DNA of 18,379 nucleotides from DASVCZ01 sp036381335. Its GTDB lineage: Bacteria; Patescibacteriota; Microgenomatia; UBA1400; PJMF01. The stretch is from positions 1-18,379 of the forward strand of contig DASVCZ010000028.1 of assembly GCA_036381335.1 (NCBI GenBank), read 5' to 3'. Shown here in pieces: positions 6,732 through 14,567 of the stretch (positions are counted from its first letter, which is position 1; every line of letters starts with the position of its first letter). Made by a program: the position numbers and the translations under genes. The notes beneath the pieces are model-generated. The model saw only the letters and a list, made by a program, of their open reading frames with translations, made no database searches and had not been told where the DNA came from.

Positions 6732-7729
6732 TGCCAGACGTCACCTCCGTACCAGTGGAAATAACACCAGAGGAAGAACTTCTCCTGACCTCGCTGCGCG
6801 TCAAAGAGTGGGCCGCTTTTTATGGTCAACCTCAGGTCAAACAATCGTTACAAATTGCGATTCAGGCTGCGCGCGCTCGGCAGGAAGCGGTTGATCATAT
6901 TTTGTTGTACGGTCCGCCGGGCTTAGGCAAAACCACACTCTCCCATTTGATCGCGCGCGAGATGGGCAGTACTATTCGTATCACCTCCGGTACAGCCTTA
7001 GCCAAAACCGGTGACCTAGCAGCTATCTTAACCAACTTGGAAACGGCCGATGTACTCTTCATTGATGAAATTCATCGGCTCAACAAACCCATTGAGGAGA
7101 TGCTCTATTCTGCCATGGAGGATTACGCCCTCGACATCGTCATCGGTAAGGGGCCTTCGGCCCGGACGGTCAGAATTGACTTGCCTCATTTTACTTTGGT
7201 GGGGGCCACCACTCGGTTCGGTTTACTATCTGGACCTTTTCGAGATCGGTTTGGGGTCATCCACCGCTTGCAGTACTATGAACCCGCCGAGTTGCTCCAC
7301 ATTTTGACGCAGGCAGCTGAAAAACTCGACATTAAGTTGAATCCAGATACCGCGCTAGAGATCGCTCGCCGGGCCAGAGGCACACCTCGGATTGCACTTA
7401 AGTTGCTGAAGCGCGTTCGTGATTACGCTCAAATTAAAAACGGTGGCCACGTTTCTGTCGAGACTGTTCTCAAAGCTCTCGAATTAACTACTGTTGATAG
7501 CTTGGGCTTAACCGATGCCGACCGCCGCTTCCTGCAGGTCATTATTGAAAAGCATAAAGGCGGTCCAGTCGGTCTCTCAACCATCGCCGCCACTTTAAAC
7601 GAAGATCCCTTAACCATCGAAGAAGTCATCGAACCCTACCTGATGCAAGTTGGCTTTCTCAAAAAAACCCCTCAGGGGCGGGTTATTTCTGAAGCCGCTT
7701 TCGCGCACTTGGATCTGCCTTCTGATTAG
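6731..7729 (+). CDS. ruvB: Holliday junction branch migration ATPase RuvB
   Basis: RuvB is the hexameric AAA+ motor that drives branch migration. The 332-residue product has a normal length. Visible elements are Walker A GPPGLGKT (61-68), Walker B LFIDEIHR (109-116), sensor 1 GATTR (158-162), the arginine-finger region PFRDRFG (169-175), sensor 2 RARGTPRIA (214-222) and the C-terminal winged helix with GGPVGLSTIAATLNED (277-292) and PYLMQVGFL (302-310). Some positions that are nearly invariant elsewhere differ: the family's 'LRPxxxxxxxGQ' start is SLRVKEWAAFYGQ (21-33), and its GPALEKPGDL is SGTALAKTGDL (86-96). The core ATPase residues are all retained, so it should be active. It ends the ruv block, 32 bp before the next promoter and gene. 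Confidence 0.96.
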   Translation: MPDVTSVPVEITPEEELLLTSLRVKEWAAFYGQPQVKQSLQIAIQAARARQEAVDHILLYGPPGLGKTTLSHLIAREMGSTIRITSGTALAKTGDLAAILTNLETADVLFIDEIHRLNKPIEEMLYSAMEDYALDIVIGKGPSARTVRIDLPHFTLVGATTRFGLLSGPFRDRFGVIHRLQYYEPAELLHILTQAAEKLDIKLNPDTALEIARRARGTPRIALKLLKRVRDYAQIKNGGHVSVETVLKALELTTVDSLGLTDADRRFLQVIIEKHKGGPVGLSTIAATLNEDPLTIEEVIEPYLMQVGFLKKTPQGRVISEAAFAHLDLPSD

Positions 7730-7746
7730 ATAATCACTCTTTTCCT

Positions 7747-7757
7747 TGCTACAATAG
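7747..7757 (+). promoter_or_regulatory. Leaderless-type promoter (TGCTACAATAG) of the glycan operon
   Basis: This is an extended -10 (TGCTACAAT) with the hexamer at 7750-7755, exactly 6 nt before the ATG at 7762. The placement and the ten bases GCTACAATAG are the same as at 4437-4446. The predicted transcript starts on the ATG and would cover the tightly packed genes to the right end of the window. No clear -35 box is visible in the short gap after ruvB. Confidence 0.55.
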
Positions 7758-7761
7758 ATTC

Positions 7762-8364
7762 ATGTCACATACTGGTCGTCGATCTTTGCCTGAAAAAATA
7801 CGTAACCGGATTGCTACCATCTGGTTAGAATTAGTCACTGGCTTCCTCTGGTGGGGTGTGGGTTATCTGCCTTCTCATCACCTCCGACGCTTTTTTTACC
7901 GCTTATTTGGTATGAAAATTGGTAAGGGTTCCACTCTCCATATGATGGGGCGAATTTATGATCCGCGTCATATTATCATCGGCCAAGACACGATCATCGG
8001 TGAGCGATTTTCATTAGACGGTCGCAAGCAACTTAAAGATTCACGAGGTGGATTGGTCATTGGTGACCATGTCGATATTGCCTCAGAAGTTATGATTTGG
8101 ACTAGCCAGCATGATCTGAAGTCACCTACCTGGCAAGCAATTGAAGAAAAAGTTGTGATTGAGGACTACGTCTTTATTGGGCCTCGAGCTATTATCCTGC
8201 CCGGAGTCACAATAGGCCGCGGGGCTATCATCGCCGCCGGAGCTGTGGTCACCAAGGATGTACCACCACTGGCTATCATGGGCGGAGTCCCGGCTCAAAA
8301 GATTGGGGAACGAAGTGTCTCACAACTAAATTACACTTTGGGCAGAGCCCGCTTATTCCAATGA
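7762..8364 (+). CDS. Left-handed beta-helix (hexapeptide repeat) O-acetyltransferase, WcaF/maltose acetyltransferase-like
   Basis: The 200-residue product is a trimeric acyl-CoA-dependent acyltransferase of the hexapeptide class, likely acetylating a sugar of the surface glycan. An amphipathic/hydrophobic N-terminal region (residues 18-50) with WLELVTGFLWWGVGYLP may hold it at the membrane. Then come hexapeptide coils: IIIGQDTIIG (71-80), VIGDHVDIA (99-107), VVIEDYVFIGPRAIILPGV (131-149), IGRGAIIAAGAVV (151-163) and the closing DVPPLAIMGGVPAQKIG (166-182). The catalytic histidine is H117 in WTSQHDL. Its TGA overlaps the next ATG by 4 bp (ATGA), so it is translationally coupled to the GT2 gene. 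The exact substrate is unknown. Confidence 0.88.
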   Translation: MSHTGRRSLPEKIRNRIATIWLELVTGFLWWGVGYLPSHHLRRFFYRLFGMKIGKGSTLHMMGRIYDPRHIIIGQDTIIGERFSLDGRKQLKDSRGGLVIGDHVDIASEVMIWTSQHDLKSPTWQAIEEKVVIEDYVFIGPRAIILPGVTIGRGAIIAAGAVVTKDVPPLAIMGGVPAQKIGERSVSQLNYTLGRARLFQ

Positions 8365-9347
8365 CTCTCTCCATTATCATCGTCTCCTACAACACGGCTC
8401 ACTTAACCCTCCAGACCTTGGAGTCTGTGGTAGCCGACCTCAACCGATCTGTTCAGCTCAAAGGAAAAAGTGAGATCATCGTCGTTGATAATAATTCGAG
8501 TGACGACAGCGTTGAAACCATTAAAATATTCAAAAAAAACCTCAAAAACGTCACCCTTAATTTAATTGAGAATAAAGAAAACGTCGGTTTTGCCCGAGCC
8601 AACAATCAAGCCATCAAAGAGAGTCACGGCCAGTACCTACTTCTCCTCAACTCCGACACTATCGTCCAACCAGGTTCGTTGGAAACGCTCATCAACACCT
8701 TTGATTCACGACCAATAGATGAATTGACCGCCTACTCGAGTATTGCTAACAGAGCTACCGATAAGCTAGGTATTGTAGCGGCTCAGCTACGCAACCCGGA
8801 TGGCAGCATCCAACCTCAAGGCGGCTCTTTTCCCACTTTAGTATCGCTGGCCAGTCACTTACTAATGCTAGACGACTTGCCCCTAATCGGAAAACTTTTT
8901 CCCTCCACACAACATACAGGTAAAAGGTCCATCTCGTCTCAACAAGAGCTAACCCCCATGGACTGGGTAGGCGGGACGGCCATGATGATTCGACGCCAGG
9001 TTTTTGACGACGTAGGATTATTTGACGAGCAGATTTTTATGTACGGGGAAGATGTGGAATTCTGTTTGCGGGCCCATCACCACCACTGGGATAGTGTTAT
9101 TCAAAACCAAGCTCCTATTGTCCATCTGGGGAGCGCCAGCTCTTCATCGGCGAGCGCTCTTGTGGGCGAACTTAAGGGCTACTTACACATCTGGGCTAAA
9201 CACAAGCCGCTCTGGCAAATGCCTATCGTTCGCTGGCTCATTGATTTAGGCTGCAGACTTCGAATCTTCTTATTTGGTACAATCTTAGGTGAAGCATCAA
9301 AAGCTGAGGTCTATAAAGCAGCCTTGCAGACGGTGAAGAACGTATAA
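8361..9347 (+). CDS. GT2 family glycosyltransferase (rhamnosyltransferase/WbbL-like)
   Basis: A 328-residue inverting GT-A enzyme. It starts with SIIIVSYNTAHLTLQTLES (4-22), then IIVVDNNSSDDS (39-50), NVGFARANNQAI (74-85), the metal-binding variant of DXD as LNSDT (96-100), PDGSIQPQGG (146-155), VGGTAMMIRR (203-212) and the catalytic-base region DEQIFMYGEDVEFCLRA (222-238) with E230-D231. This arrangement is typical of the WbbL/dTDP-rhamnosyl branch of GT2, though the donor is not proven. A hydrophobic C-terminal stretch (288-310) may give peripheral membrane attachment. Start overlaps the preceding stop by 4 bp, and the next gene begins one base after its stop. Confidence 0.9.
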   Translation: MTLSIIIVSYNTAHLTLQTLESVVADLNRSVQLKGKSEIIVVDNNSSDDSVETIKIFKKNLKNVTLNLIENKENVGFARANNQAIKESHGQYLLLLNSDTIVQPGSLETLINTFDSRPIDELTAYSSIANRATDKLGIVAAQLRNPDGSIQPQGGSFPTLVSLASHLLMLDDLPLIGKLFPSTQHTGKRSISSQQELTPMDWVGGTAMMIRRQVFDDVGLFDEQIFMYGEDVEFCLRAHHHHWDSVIQNQAPIVHLGSASSSSASALVGELKGYLHIWAKHKPLWQMPIVRWLIDLGCRLRIFLFGTILGEASKAEVYKAALQTVKNV

Positions 9348-9348
9348 C

Positions 9349-11064
9349 ATGACTACCCAAAAGATTATACATTGGCTCGATGAGAATATTTTGCTCGTTT
9401 TATGTGGCTTTTTGATTGCCTTTATTCCTCTCTATCCCAAAATTCCTTTATTTAGTCCCATTGAGTCATATATCGTCCGCGTCCGAATGGAAGATATTTT
9501 TGTCTTCATCGCCGCCGTAGTCTGGTTTGTTCAATATCTAAGACGAAAGATACTTATCAAAGATAAGCTGGTAGTCGGCTTTATAGCTGCCTACGCATTT
9601 GCCGGTCTGTTGTCAATCATCTCTGCCGTCTTAATCACTAAGACTGTCCCTTTAGAAGCTATTCATTTAGGGAAAACCTTGCTCCATTACTTCCGGTACT
9701 TAGAGTATTTTGTCCTCTTTTTCTTGACTATGTCGGCTATTAAATCTCGCCAAGATTTTAAAGTTTTGTTGACTGTTATCGTTATCACAGTCCTGGGTGT
9801 CAGTCTCTATGGCTTTGGCCAAAAGTATTATTACTGGCCAGTGTACTCCACTATGAATCGAGAGTTCAGCAAGGGAATTCGTCTGTACCTGACTGAGCAC
9901 GCTCGGGTTCAATCTACCTTTGGCGGTCACTATGACTTAGCTGCGTACCTAGTGATTGTACTGCCGCTGCTGCTGAGTGCCTCCTATTTTACTCTTAAAA
10001 GAAGAGTGGCTATTCTCTTATATTTAGTTTTCATTTTTGGTTCTTGGTTGCTGATCATGAGTGCTTCGCGAACTTCTTTCTTGGCCTATTTAGTAGGAAC
10101 AGCTCTAGTCACCACCATAGGAGCTTTCATCCAAAAAGATTGGTGGTCCAAATTTAAATGGGGACTGAGCAGAATGAGCCTCTTAGGCATAGTAGTTTTT
10201 ATCTTGATGGCCAATTTTGGTTCAGATATGTATGAGCGATTCTTACAAGTGTTGGAAGGTTATCCAGCTGCTAATCAAATGTATCACCAAGCTAATGCCC
10301 AACGGAAGGAATATGTTCAAAGTAGCATCGTCTACCTTCAAGACAGAGGACTGTTCATTCCTGGGCTACTGCCTAAAGCTCAAAAACCCACTCACGGTGT
10401 CGAAATAGATAATAACGAAGGGATTGCCATCGTCCCGAGTGACCAGCGCCCAGTGACAGAAAAGCCTGACGAAAAAAACCGGCCTAGCGATGTCTACGTC
10501 GATGTGCCTGAAATTGTGCCGGTAGCGAGTACCTCTGCTTCCGGATCAGCGATTGTGGTCTTAACTGAAAGGGAACGAGTCTTTTCCGAATGCGCTCTCA
10601 ACCGAGGTTTGTCATTATGCATCCGGCTCGAGACACTCTGGCCTAAAGCTATAGAGGGCTTTAAACGCAACCCCTTATTTGGCAGTGGCTACGCAACATT
10701 AAATAAAGATACCACCTATCACTTTACAGAGGCTGAGAGCACCGACAACAATTTCTTGAGAACCCTAGGAGAAACGGGCCTCTTTGGGTTTATCACTTTC
10801 TATGGCTTAGTCTTAGTGCTGTGTGCTTATGCGTACAAATTAATCAAAGATCGATCTGGTTGGGGAGTCATATTGGGGATTGGTTTTATTAGCGCTACCA
10901 TCGGACTGTTAATCAACGCGGCCTACATTGACGTCTTCGCTGCTTCCAAAGTTGCCTTTACCTACTGGGCGTTGGCTGGGATCTTAGTCAGTTACTACTG
11001 GCTTCACCATCAACCTGCCAAAGCAAAGATAGCCTCCAAACCAAAAAAGGTGAGACTGAAATGA
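9349..11064 (+). CDS. O-antigen ligase/polymerase-type polytopic membrane protein (Wzy/WaaL)
   Basis: The 571-residue product has about a dozen predicted membrane helices (first at 14-30; others near 48-62, 76-97, 117-131, 138-156, 198-213, 219-238, 243-260, 277-290, 478-496, 507-525 and 538-551). Two Wzy_C landmarks are present: STFGGHYDLAAYLVIVLP (189-206), with MSASRTSFLAYLVG (237-250) after it, and FGSGYATLN (444-452) followed by DNNFLRTLGETGLFGF (466-481). Such proteins polymerise or transfer undecaprenyl-linked oligosaccharides on the outer face. The large extracytoplasmic loop (about 291-440) carries an unusual proline-, serine- and acid-rich, probably disordered insert at 341-405 and two close cysteines, C415 and C424. 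A basic C-terminal tail follows the last helix. The choice between polymerase, lipid ligase and protein O-oligosaccharyltransferase cannot be made from the sequence. Confidence 0.87.
   Translation: MTTQKIIHWLDENILLVLCGFLIAFIPLYPKIPLFSPIESYIVRVRMEDIFVFIAAVVWFVQYLRRKILIKDKLVVGFIAAYAFAGLLSIISAVLITKTVPLEAIHLGKTLLHYFRYLEYFVLFFLTMSAIKSRQDFKVLLTVIVITVLGVSLYGFGQKYYYWPVYSTMNREFSKGIRLYLTEHARVQSTFGGHYDLAAYLVIVLPLLLSASYFTLKRRVAILLYLVFIFGSWLLIMSASRTSFLAYLVGTALVTTIGAFIQKDWWSKFKWGLSRMSLLGIVVFILMANFGSDMYERFLQVLEGYPAANQMYHQANAQRKEYVQSSIVYLQDRGLFIPGLLPKAQKPTHGVEIDNNEGIAIVPSDQRPVTEKPDEKNRPSDVYVDVPEIVPVASTSASGSAIVVLTERERVFSECALNRGLSLCIRLETLWPKAIEGFKRNPLFGSGYATLNKDTTYHFTEAESTDNNFLRTLGETGLFGFITFYGLVLVLCAYAYKLIKDRSGWGVILGIGFISATIGLLINAAYIDVFAASKVAFTYWALAGILVSYYWLHHQPAKAKIASKPKKVRLK
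11049..11054 (+). promoter_or_regulatory. Ribosome binding site (GGTGAG) inside the upstream gene
   Basis: AAGGTGAG ends 6 nt before the ATG at 11061, giving a clear Shine-Dalgarno match within the last codons of the preceding gene. It supports the ATGA-overlap start over any later methionine. Confidence 0.45.
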
Positions 11065-12500
11065 AAAAACCTCTCTTTTTAATTATCATCTTGGCGCTGC
11101 TCGTTCGGATGTATGGCATTGCCACGCCCGTAGCCGATTGGCACTCTTTTCGTCAAGCTGATACCGCTTCGGTCACTAGAGAATATGTCAAACATGGCAT
11201 TGATCTACTGCGACCCACCTATCATGATCACTCTAACATTCAGTCGGGAGAAGACAATCCACTCGGCTACCGCATGGTCGAGTTTCCCTTAGTAAATGGG
11301 CTGATTGCGCTACTGATCAGAGCCGTCCCTGTCTTGCCTTTAGTTCCTGTCAGTCGATTTATATCGGTGCTATTTTCTTTAGGCACCTTAATTTCCCTCT
11401 ATTATTTAACTCAGCAACTATCTGGTAAAAAAGTAGCCTTAGTTTCGGTATTACTATTTGCGGTCTTGCCGTATGGTGTGTTTTACTCACGAACAATTCT
11501 GCCAGAACCAGCTATGTTGTTTTTTGCCACTTTCTCATTTACGGCATTTTTCTACTGGCTGACTACTAAACGCTTGAGTTGGTACATTCTTTCGTTTACA
11601 TCTTTTGCAATTGCTCTTTTGCTCAAACCATTTGTTCTCTTTTTAGCTCCTGTGTATGCTGGCTTGGTTGCGTTCACTGCCTTTAACGAAAGCATCCGTA
11701 CCTTTACCTTCCGACATTTTTTTGTGACATCGCTTTTAGCTGCGCCTGGTTTTTTCGCCGCACTGGTCCCTATGCTTGGCTGGCAGTGGTGGATAGCTCG
11801 CTTCCCTGAAGGAATTCCCGCGCGTGACTGGCTTTTCAACGGCAACCTAATTCGTTTTCGTCCCGCCTGGTTCCGCTGGCTCTTTTATGAAAGAATTACC
11901 AAACTCATCCTCGGCTATGTAGGGAGTGTATTTTTGCTGGTCAATATCTGGCCGTTGAAAAAAGACCTGATTGTCTATGGAGCTTGGTGGGCCAGCATCT
12001 TGATTTACTTTAGTGTCATCGCCAGTGGTAACGTTCAACACGATTATTATCAAGTCTTAGCGCTGCCAATCATTAGCTTGTCTGTGGGGCGCGGTCTGGT
12101 GTTGGTCTACGACTATCTAAAAAAACGAATTAATATGCATACTAGCCTGGCAGTTGTGTCTGTTATTACAGCCACCATGTTGTTTTTTGCCTGGAATCAG
12201 GTGCAAGGCTACTACAACGTTAATCACTGGGAATACATTAGAGCGGGCCAAGCCGTAGATAAGCTAACTCCACCTGACGCTAAGGTCATCGCTCCCGCTT
12301 TTGGTGACACCCACTTTTTATTTCAGACAAATCGTACGGGGTGGCCGATTGGCTTTGAAATCGAGGACAAAATTGCCAAAGGAGCCACGCACTACATTAC
12401 CACCAGTTACGACGATGAAGCTCGGATGCTCGAAAAACAGTATCAGGTCATTAAAAAAACCGATGAGTTTATCTTAATCGATCTTAGAAGCAAAAAATGA
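11061..12500 (+). CDS. Polytopic membrane glycosyltransferase, GT39/PMT-like with DWHSFRQAD motif
   Basis: The 479-residue protein begins with a signal-anchor helix (4-20), then a first extracytoplasmic loop carrying VADWHSFRQADTASV (24-38), with the acidic residues D26 and D34 expected to act in catalysis, and a second motif MVEFPLVNGLIALL (72-85). About ten further hydrophobic segments follow, including 101-118, 124-140, 150-166, 170-186, 190-205 and 218-236, then a C-terminal soluble domain. This is the GT-C layout of ArnT/PMT enzymes, which use polyprenyl-phosphate sugars. Its start overlaps the upstream stop by 4 bp and its stop overlaps the next start by 4 bp. Compared with the GT39-like gene at 1557 the motifs differ enough to suggest different donors or acceptors. 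Confidence 0.83.
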   Translation: MKKPLFLIIILALLVRMYGIATPVADWHSFRQADTASVTREYVKHGIDLLRPTYHDHSNIQSGEDNPLGYRMVEFPLVNGLIALLIRAVPVLPLVPVSRFISVLFSLGTLISLYYLTQQLSGKKVALVSVLLFAVLPYGVFYSRTILPEPAMLFFATFSFTAFFYWLTTKRLSWYILSFTSFAIALLLKPFVLFLAPVYAGLVAFTAFNESIRTFTFRHFFVTSLLAAPGFFAALVPMLGWQWWIARFPEGIPARDWLFNGNLIRFRPAWFRWLFYERITKLILGYVGSVFLLVNIWPLKKDLIVYGAWWASILIYFSVIASGNVQHDYYQVLALPIISLSVGRGLVLVYDYLKKRINMHTSLAVVSVITATMLFFAWNQVQGYYNVNHWEYIRAGQAVDKLTPPDAKVIAPAFGDTHFLFQTNRTGWPIGFEIEDKIAKGATHYITTSYDDEARMLEKQYQVIKKTDEFILIDLRSKK

Positions 12501-13702
12501 AAATTTTAATGCTGACTCCTTATCTGCCGTACCCCTTACTTTCGGGTGGCCAAATTCGGACCTACAATCTCCTTAAAACGCTGGCCGATAAACATGACGT
12601 GACTCTGTTTTCTTTAATTAAAGAGGACAGTGAGCGCCAATACATTCCGGAATTAGAAAAATACTGTAAAAAAGTTCGCGTCTTTAAACGTTCCAAAAAA
12701 CCTTTTACTTTACGAAATATTTTACACACTGCCGTTTCTTCATATCCATTCTTGGTCATCCGCAACCACGTTCCTGAAACCATTAAAGCGGTCGAAGAAG
12801 AACTTTCCACCAACCAATATGATCTCATTCACGCTGAAACTTTCTACATGATGCCTCACATCCCTCAAACGACTACGCCCACTATTTTGGCTGAGCAGAC
12901 AATAGAATACTTAGGATACGAGAGTTTCTCCCGCCGCATAAAGCTCCCTTTCCTTCGACCTTTCCTCAAAATTGACATCGCCAAAATTAAACGCTGGGAA
13001 CGGCACTACTGGAATAGCTGCACTAAATTAATTGTCATGAGCGACGAAGATAAAAAGTATATTTCTACCTTGATTAATGACCCTCACAAAATTGAAGTCG
13101 TCTCTAATGGGGTTGATTCCTCCTGGTTTGCTCAAAAGAAAAAAGACTTACCAGCTGATCCGACCATCTTATCGGTAGGCACCTTTAAATGGCTGCCTAA
13201 TGTAGAGGCCGTTACTTTTCTGGTAGAAAAAATCTGGCCACTAGTAAAAAAAGAAATTCCGCACGCTCGACTCTGGATCGTAGGCAACGCGCCGACTAAG
13301 CAAGTTATCCAGTACCAAAAGAAAGATGCTGCTATTACCGTCACTGGAGGGATACCAGACATCCGGGACGCATTTAACCAAGCCCATGTCTTGGTGGCTT
13401 CTGTCTTTAGTGGCAAAGGCACTCGGTATAAAATTCTAGAAGCTATGGCTTCAAAAACACCGATCGTGGCGACCGACTTGGCTGTGGAAGGGCTCCAATT
13501 GACCAACGGAGAACAAGTCCTGACCAGCAATACGGCCGAAGGCTTGGCTGAACTCACCATCCAAGTTCTCCAAAACCAGCAACTGCAAAAAAAGCTAGGC
13601 GAAAATGGGCGAGCATTTGTGACCACTCATTATGACTGGCAGCATATTGCTCAGAAACTTGACGCTATTTATCAAGAGTTAGGAACCCACCATGAAAAAT
13701 AA
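12497..13702 (+). CDS. GT4-type glycosyltransferase lacking the first Glu of E-x7-E
   Basis: A 401-residue GT-B enzyme resembling the exopolysaccharide/PEP-CTERM-associated sugar transferases. The N-terminal domain has MLTPYLPYPLLSGGQIRTYN (5-24), with the glycine pair in the acceptor loop, and YDLIHAETFYMMP (108-120). The C-terminal domain has IEVVSNGVD (199-207), ILSVGTFKWLPNVEAV (224-239), RLWIVGNAP (258-266) and VFSGKGTRYKILEAM (303-317). In that last motif the second Glu (E315) is present but the position of the first is taken by K307, as in the 'GGGTRxKILEA' subgroup, so this is a known variant and not damage. Start overlaps the preceding gene by 4 bp and the end overlaps the next by 11 bp. 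Confidence 0.88.
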   Translation: MKILMLTPYLPYPLLSGGQIRTYNLLKTLADKHDVTLFSLIKEDSERQYIPELEKYCKKVRVFKRSKKPFTLRNILHTAVSSYPFLVIRNHVPETIKAVEEELSTNQYDLIHAETFYMMPHIPQTTTPTILAEQTIEYLGYESFSRRIKLPFLRPFLKIDIAKIKRWERHYWNSCTKLIVMSDEDKKYISTLINDPHKIEVVSNGVDSSWFAQKKKDLPADPTILSVGTFKWLPNVEAVTFLVEKIWPLVKKEIPHARLWIVGNAPTKQVIQYQKKDAAITVTGGIPDIRDAFNQAHVLVASVFSGKGTRYKILEAMASKTPIVATDLAVEGLQLTNGEQVLTSNTAEGLAELTIQVLQNQQLQKKLGENGRAFVTTHYDWQHIAQKLDAIYQELGTHHEK

Positions 13703-14567
13703 ACCCGATTTAACCATCATCATCTTGACCTACAATAGCAAGTTCTGGCTCAAGAAAACGTTAGAGACCCTCAAGGAACACTACCTGACTCAGGCGGAGA
13801 GAGATGTCAAGGTGGTGGTCGTAGATAACAATAGTTCTGACGATACCTTAACCATGGTTCATCGGTCTTTTAGGTGGGTACACACTATTGAGTTAACATC
13901 CAATAACGGTTTTTCGGCTGGCAACAATGTCGCCTTACGCCAAGTTGATTCTAAGTATGTCATGCTTCTCAATTCGGACGTGGAATTCTTAGATAAAGTC
14001 AGCAACTTAGATGTCTTACTCGATTATATGGATGCACACCCCAAAGTAGGCGTCATTACTCCTCGTTTGGAATTTGCCAATGGTGAACTCGATCAAGCAA
14101 GTCACCGAGGGGAACCAGATCTCTGGGCCAGCTTTACCTACTTTAGTGGTTTAGAATCATTATTTCCTCGCACCAAAGTATTTGGTCAGTACCATCAGTT
14201 TTACAAAAACTTGTCGGTAGCTCACCAGATTGATGCTTGTTCAGGAGCGGCCATGATCGTACGGGTCTCGGCCATGAAAAAAGTTGGCTATCTAGATGAG
14301 CAATTTTTCATGTACGCCGAAGATTTAGACTGGTGTAAGAGATTCCGAGAAGCTGGTTTTACCATTGTATTTAATCCTGAAGTGACACTTATTCATCACA
14401 AAAATAAATCTGGTCTTCACAGCGCTACTAAACAAATAGCTCGTGAGACAAAACGTCATTTTTACGATACAATGCTCCAATATTACGACAAACATTATGC
14501 TGCCCGGTATCCACAATGGGTGCGTAATAGTATTAAATATTTATTATTTTTCAAAAAAGGAGTCTAA
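13692..14567 (+). CDS. GT2 family glycosyltransferase
   Basis: A 291-residue inverting GT-A enzyme: LTIIILTYNSKFWLKKTLET (7-26), VVVVDNNSSDD (41-51), NNGFSAGNNVAL (71-82), the DXD variant LLNSDVEFL (92-100), the acceptor-loop segment DACSGAAMIVR (181-191) and the catalytic region DEQFFMYAEDLDWCKR (202-217) with E210-D211, then TLIHHKNKSG (232-241). It belongs to the same broad rhamnosyltransferase-like branch as the gene at 8361, but is shorter and lacks that gene's long middle region and C-terminal hydrophobic stretch. An AGGA ribosome binding site at 13681-13684 lies 7 nt before the ATG. The gene overlaps its predecessor by 11 bp and the next gene by 1 bp (TAATG). Confidence 0.9.
   Translation: MKNKPDLTIIILTYNSKFWLKKTLETLKEHYLTQAERDVKVVVVDNNSSDDTLTMVHRSFRWVHTIELTSNNGFSAGNNVALRQVDSKYVMLLNSDVEFLDKVSNLDVLLDYMDAHPKVGVITPRLEFANGELDQASHRGEPDLWASFTYFSGLESLFPRTKVFGQYHQFYKNLSVAHQIDACSGAAMIVRVSAMKKVGYLDEQFFMYAEDLDWCKRFREAGFTIVFNPEVTLIHHKNKSGLHSATKQIARETKRHFYDTMLQYYDKHYAARYPQWVRNSIKYLLFFKKGV
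14559..14562 (+). promoter_or_regulatory. Strong ribosome binding site (AAAAAAGGAG) before the small membrane protein
   Basis: A run of A followed by GGAG ends 4 nt before the ATG at 14567. It is among the best Shine-Dalgarno matches in the window and suggests efficient independent initiation of the small membrane protein despite the TAATG overlap. Confidence 0.5.

Noticed and set aside
7050..7307. 85-codon open frame on the plus strand inside ruvB
   Set aside because: It is a frame-shifted shadow of the conserved ruvB coding sequence.
7730..7761. Intrinsic terminator after ruvB
   Set aside because: The short gap has no stem-loop followed by a T run; it holds only the next promoter.
9278..9283. 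TACAAT inside the GT2 gene as a promoter for the Wzy-like gene
   Set aside because: It is about 65 nt from the next ATG, unlike the 6-8 nt of the other boxes, and lies in ordinary coding sequence without a -35 box.
11552..12053. Two open frames (97 and 68 codons) on the minus strand
   Set aside because: Both are antisense to the GT39-like gene, with no upstream signals and random-looking composition.
13132..13626. 164-codon open frame on the minus strand
   Set aside because: It lies antisense within a clear GT4 gene, and its translation is rich in Ser, Ala, Trp and Cys with no coherent domain.
12497..13702. Inactivation of the GT4 gene because the first Glu of E-x7-E is missing
   Set aside because: The GKGTRYKILEAM pattern is the usual form in a known GT4 subgroup, and the rest of the domain is intact.
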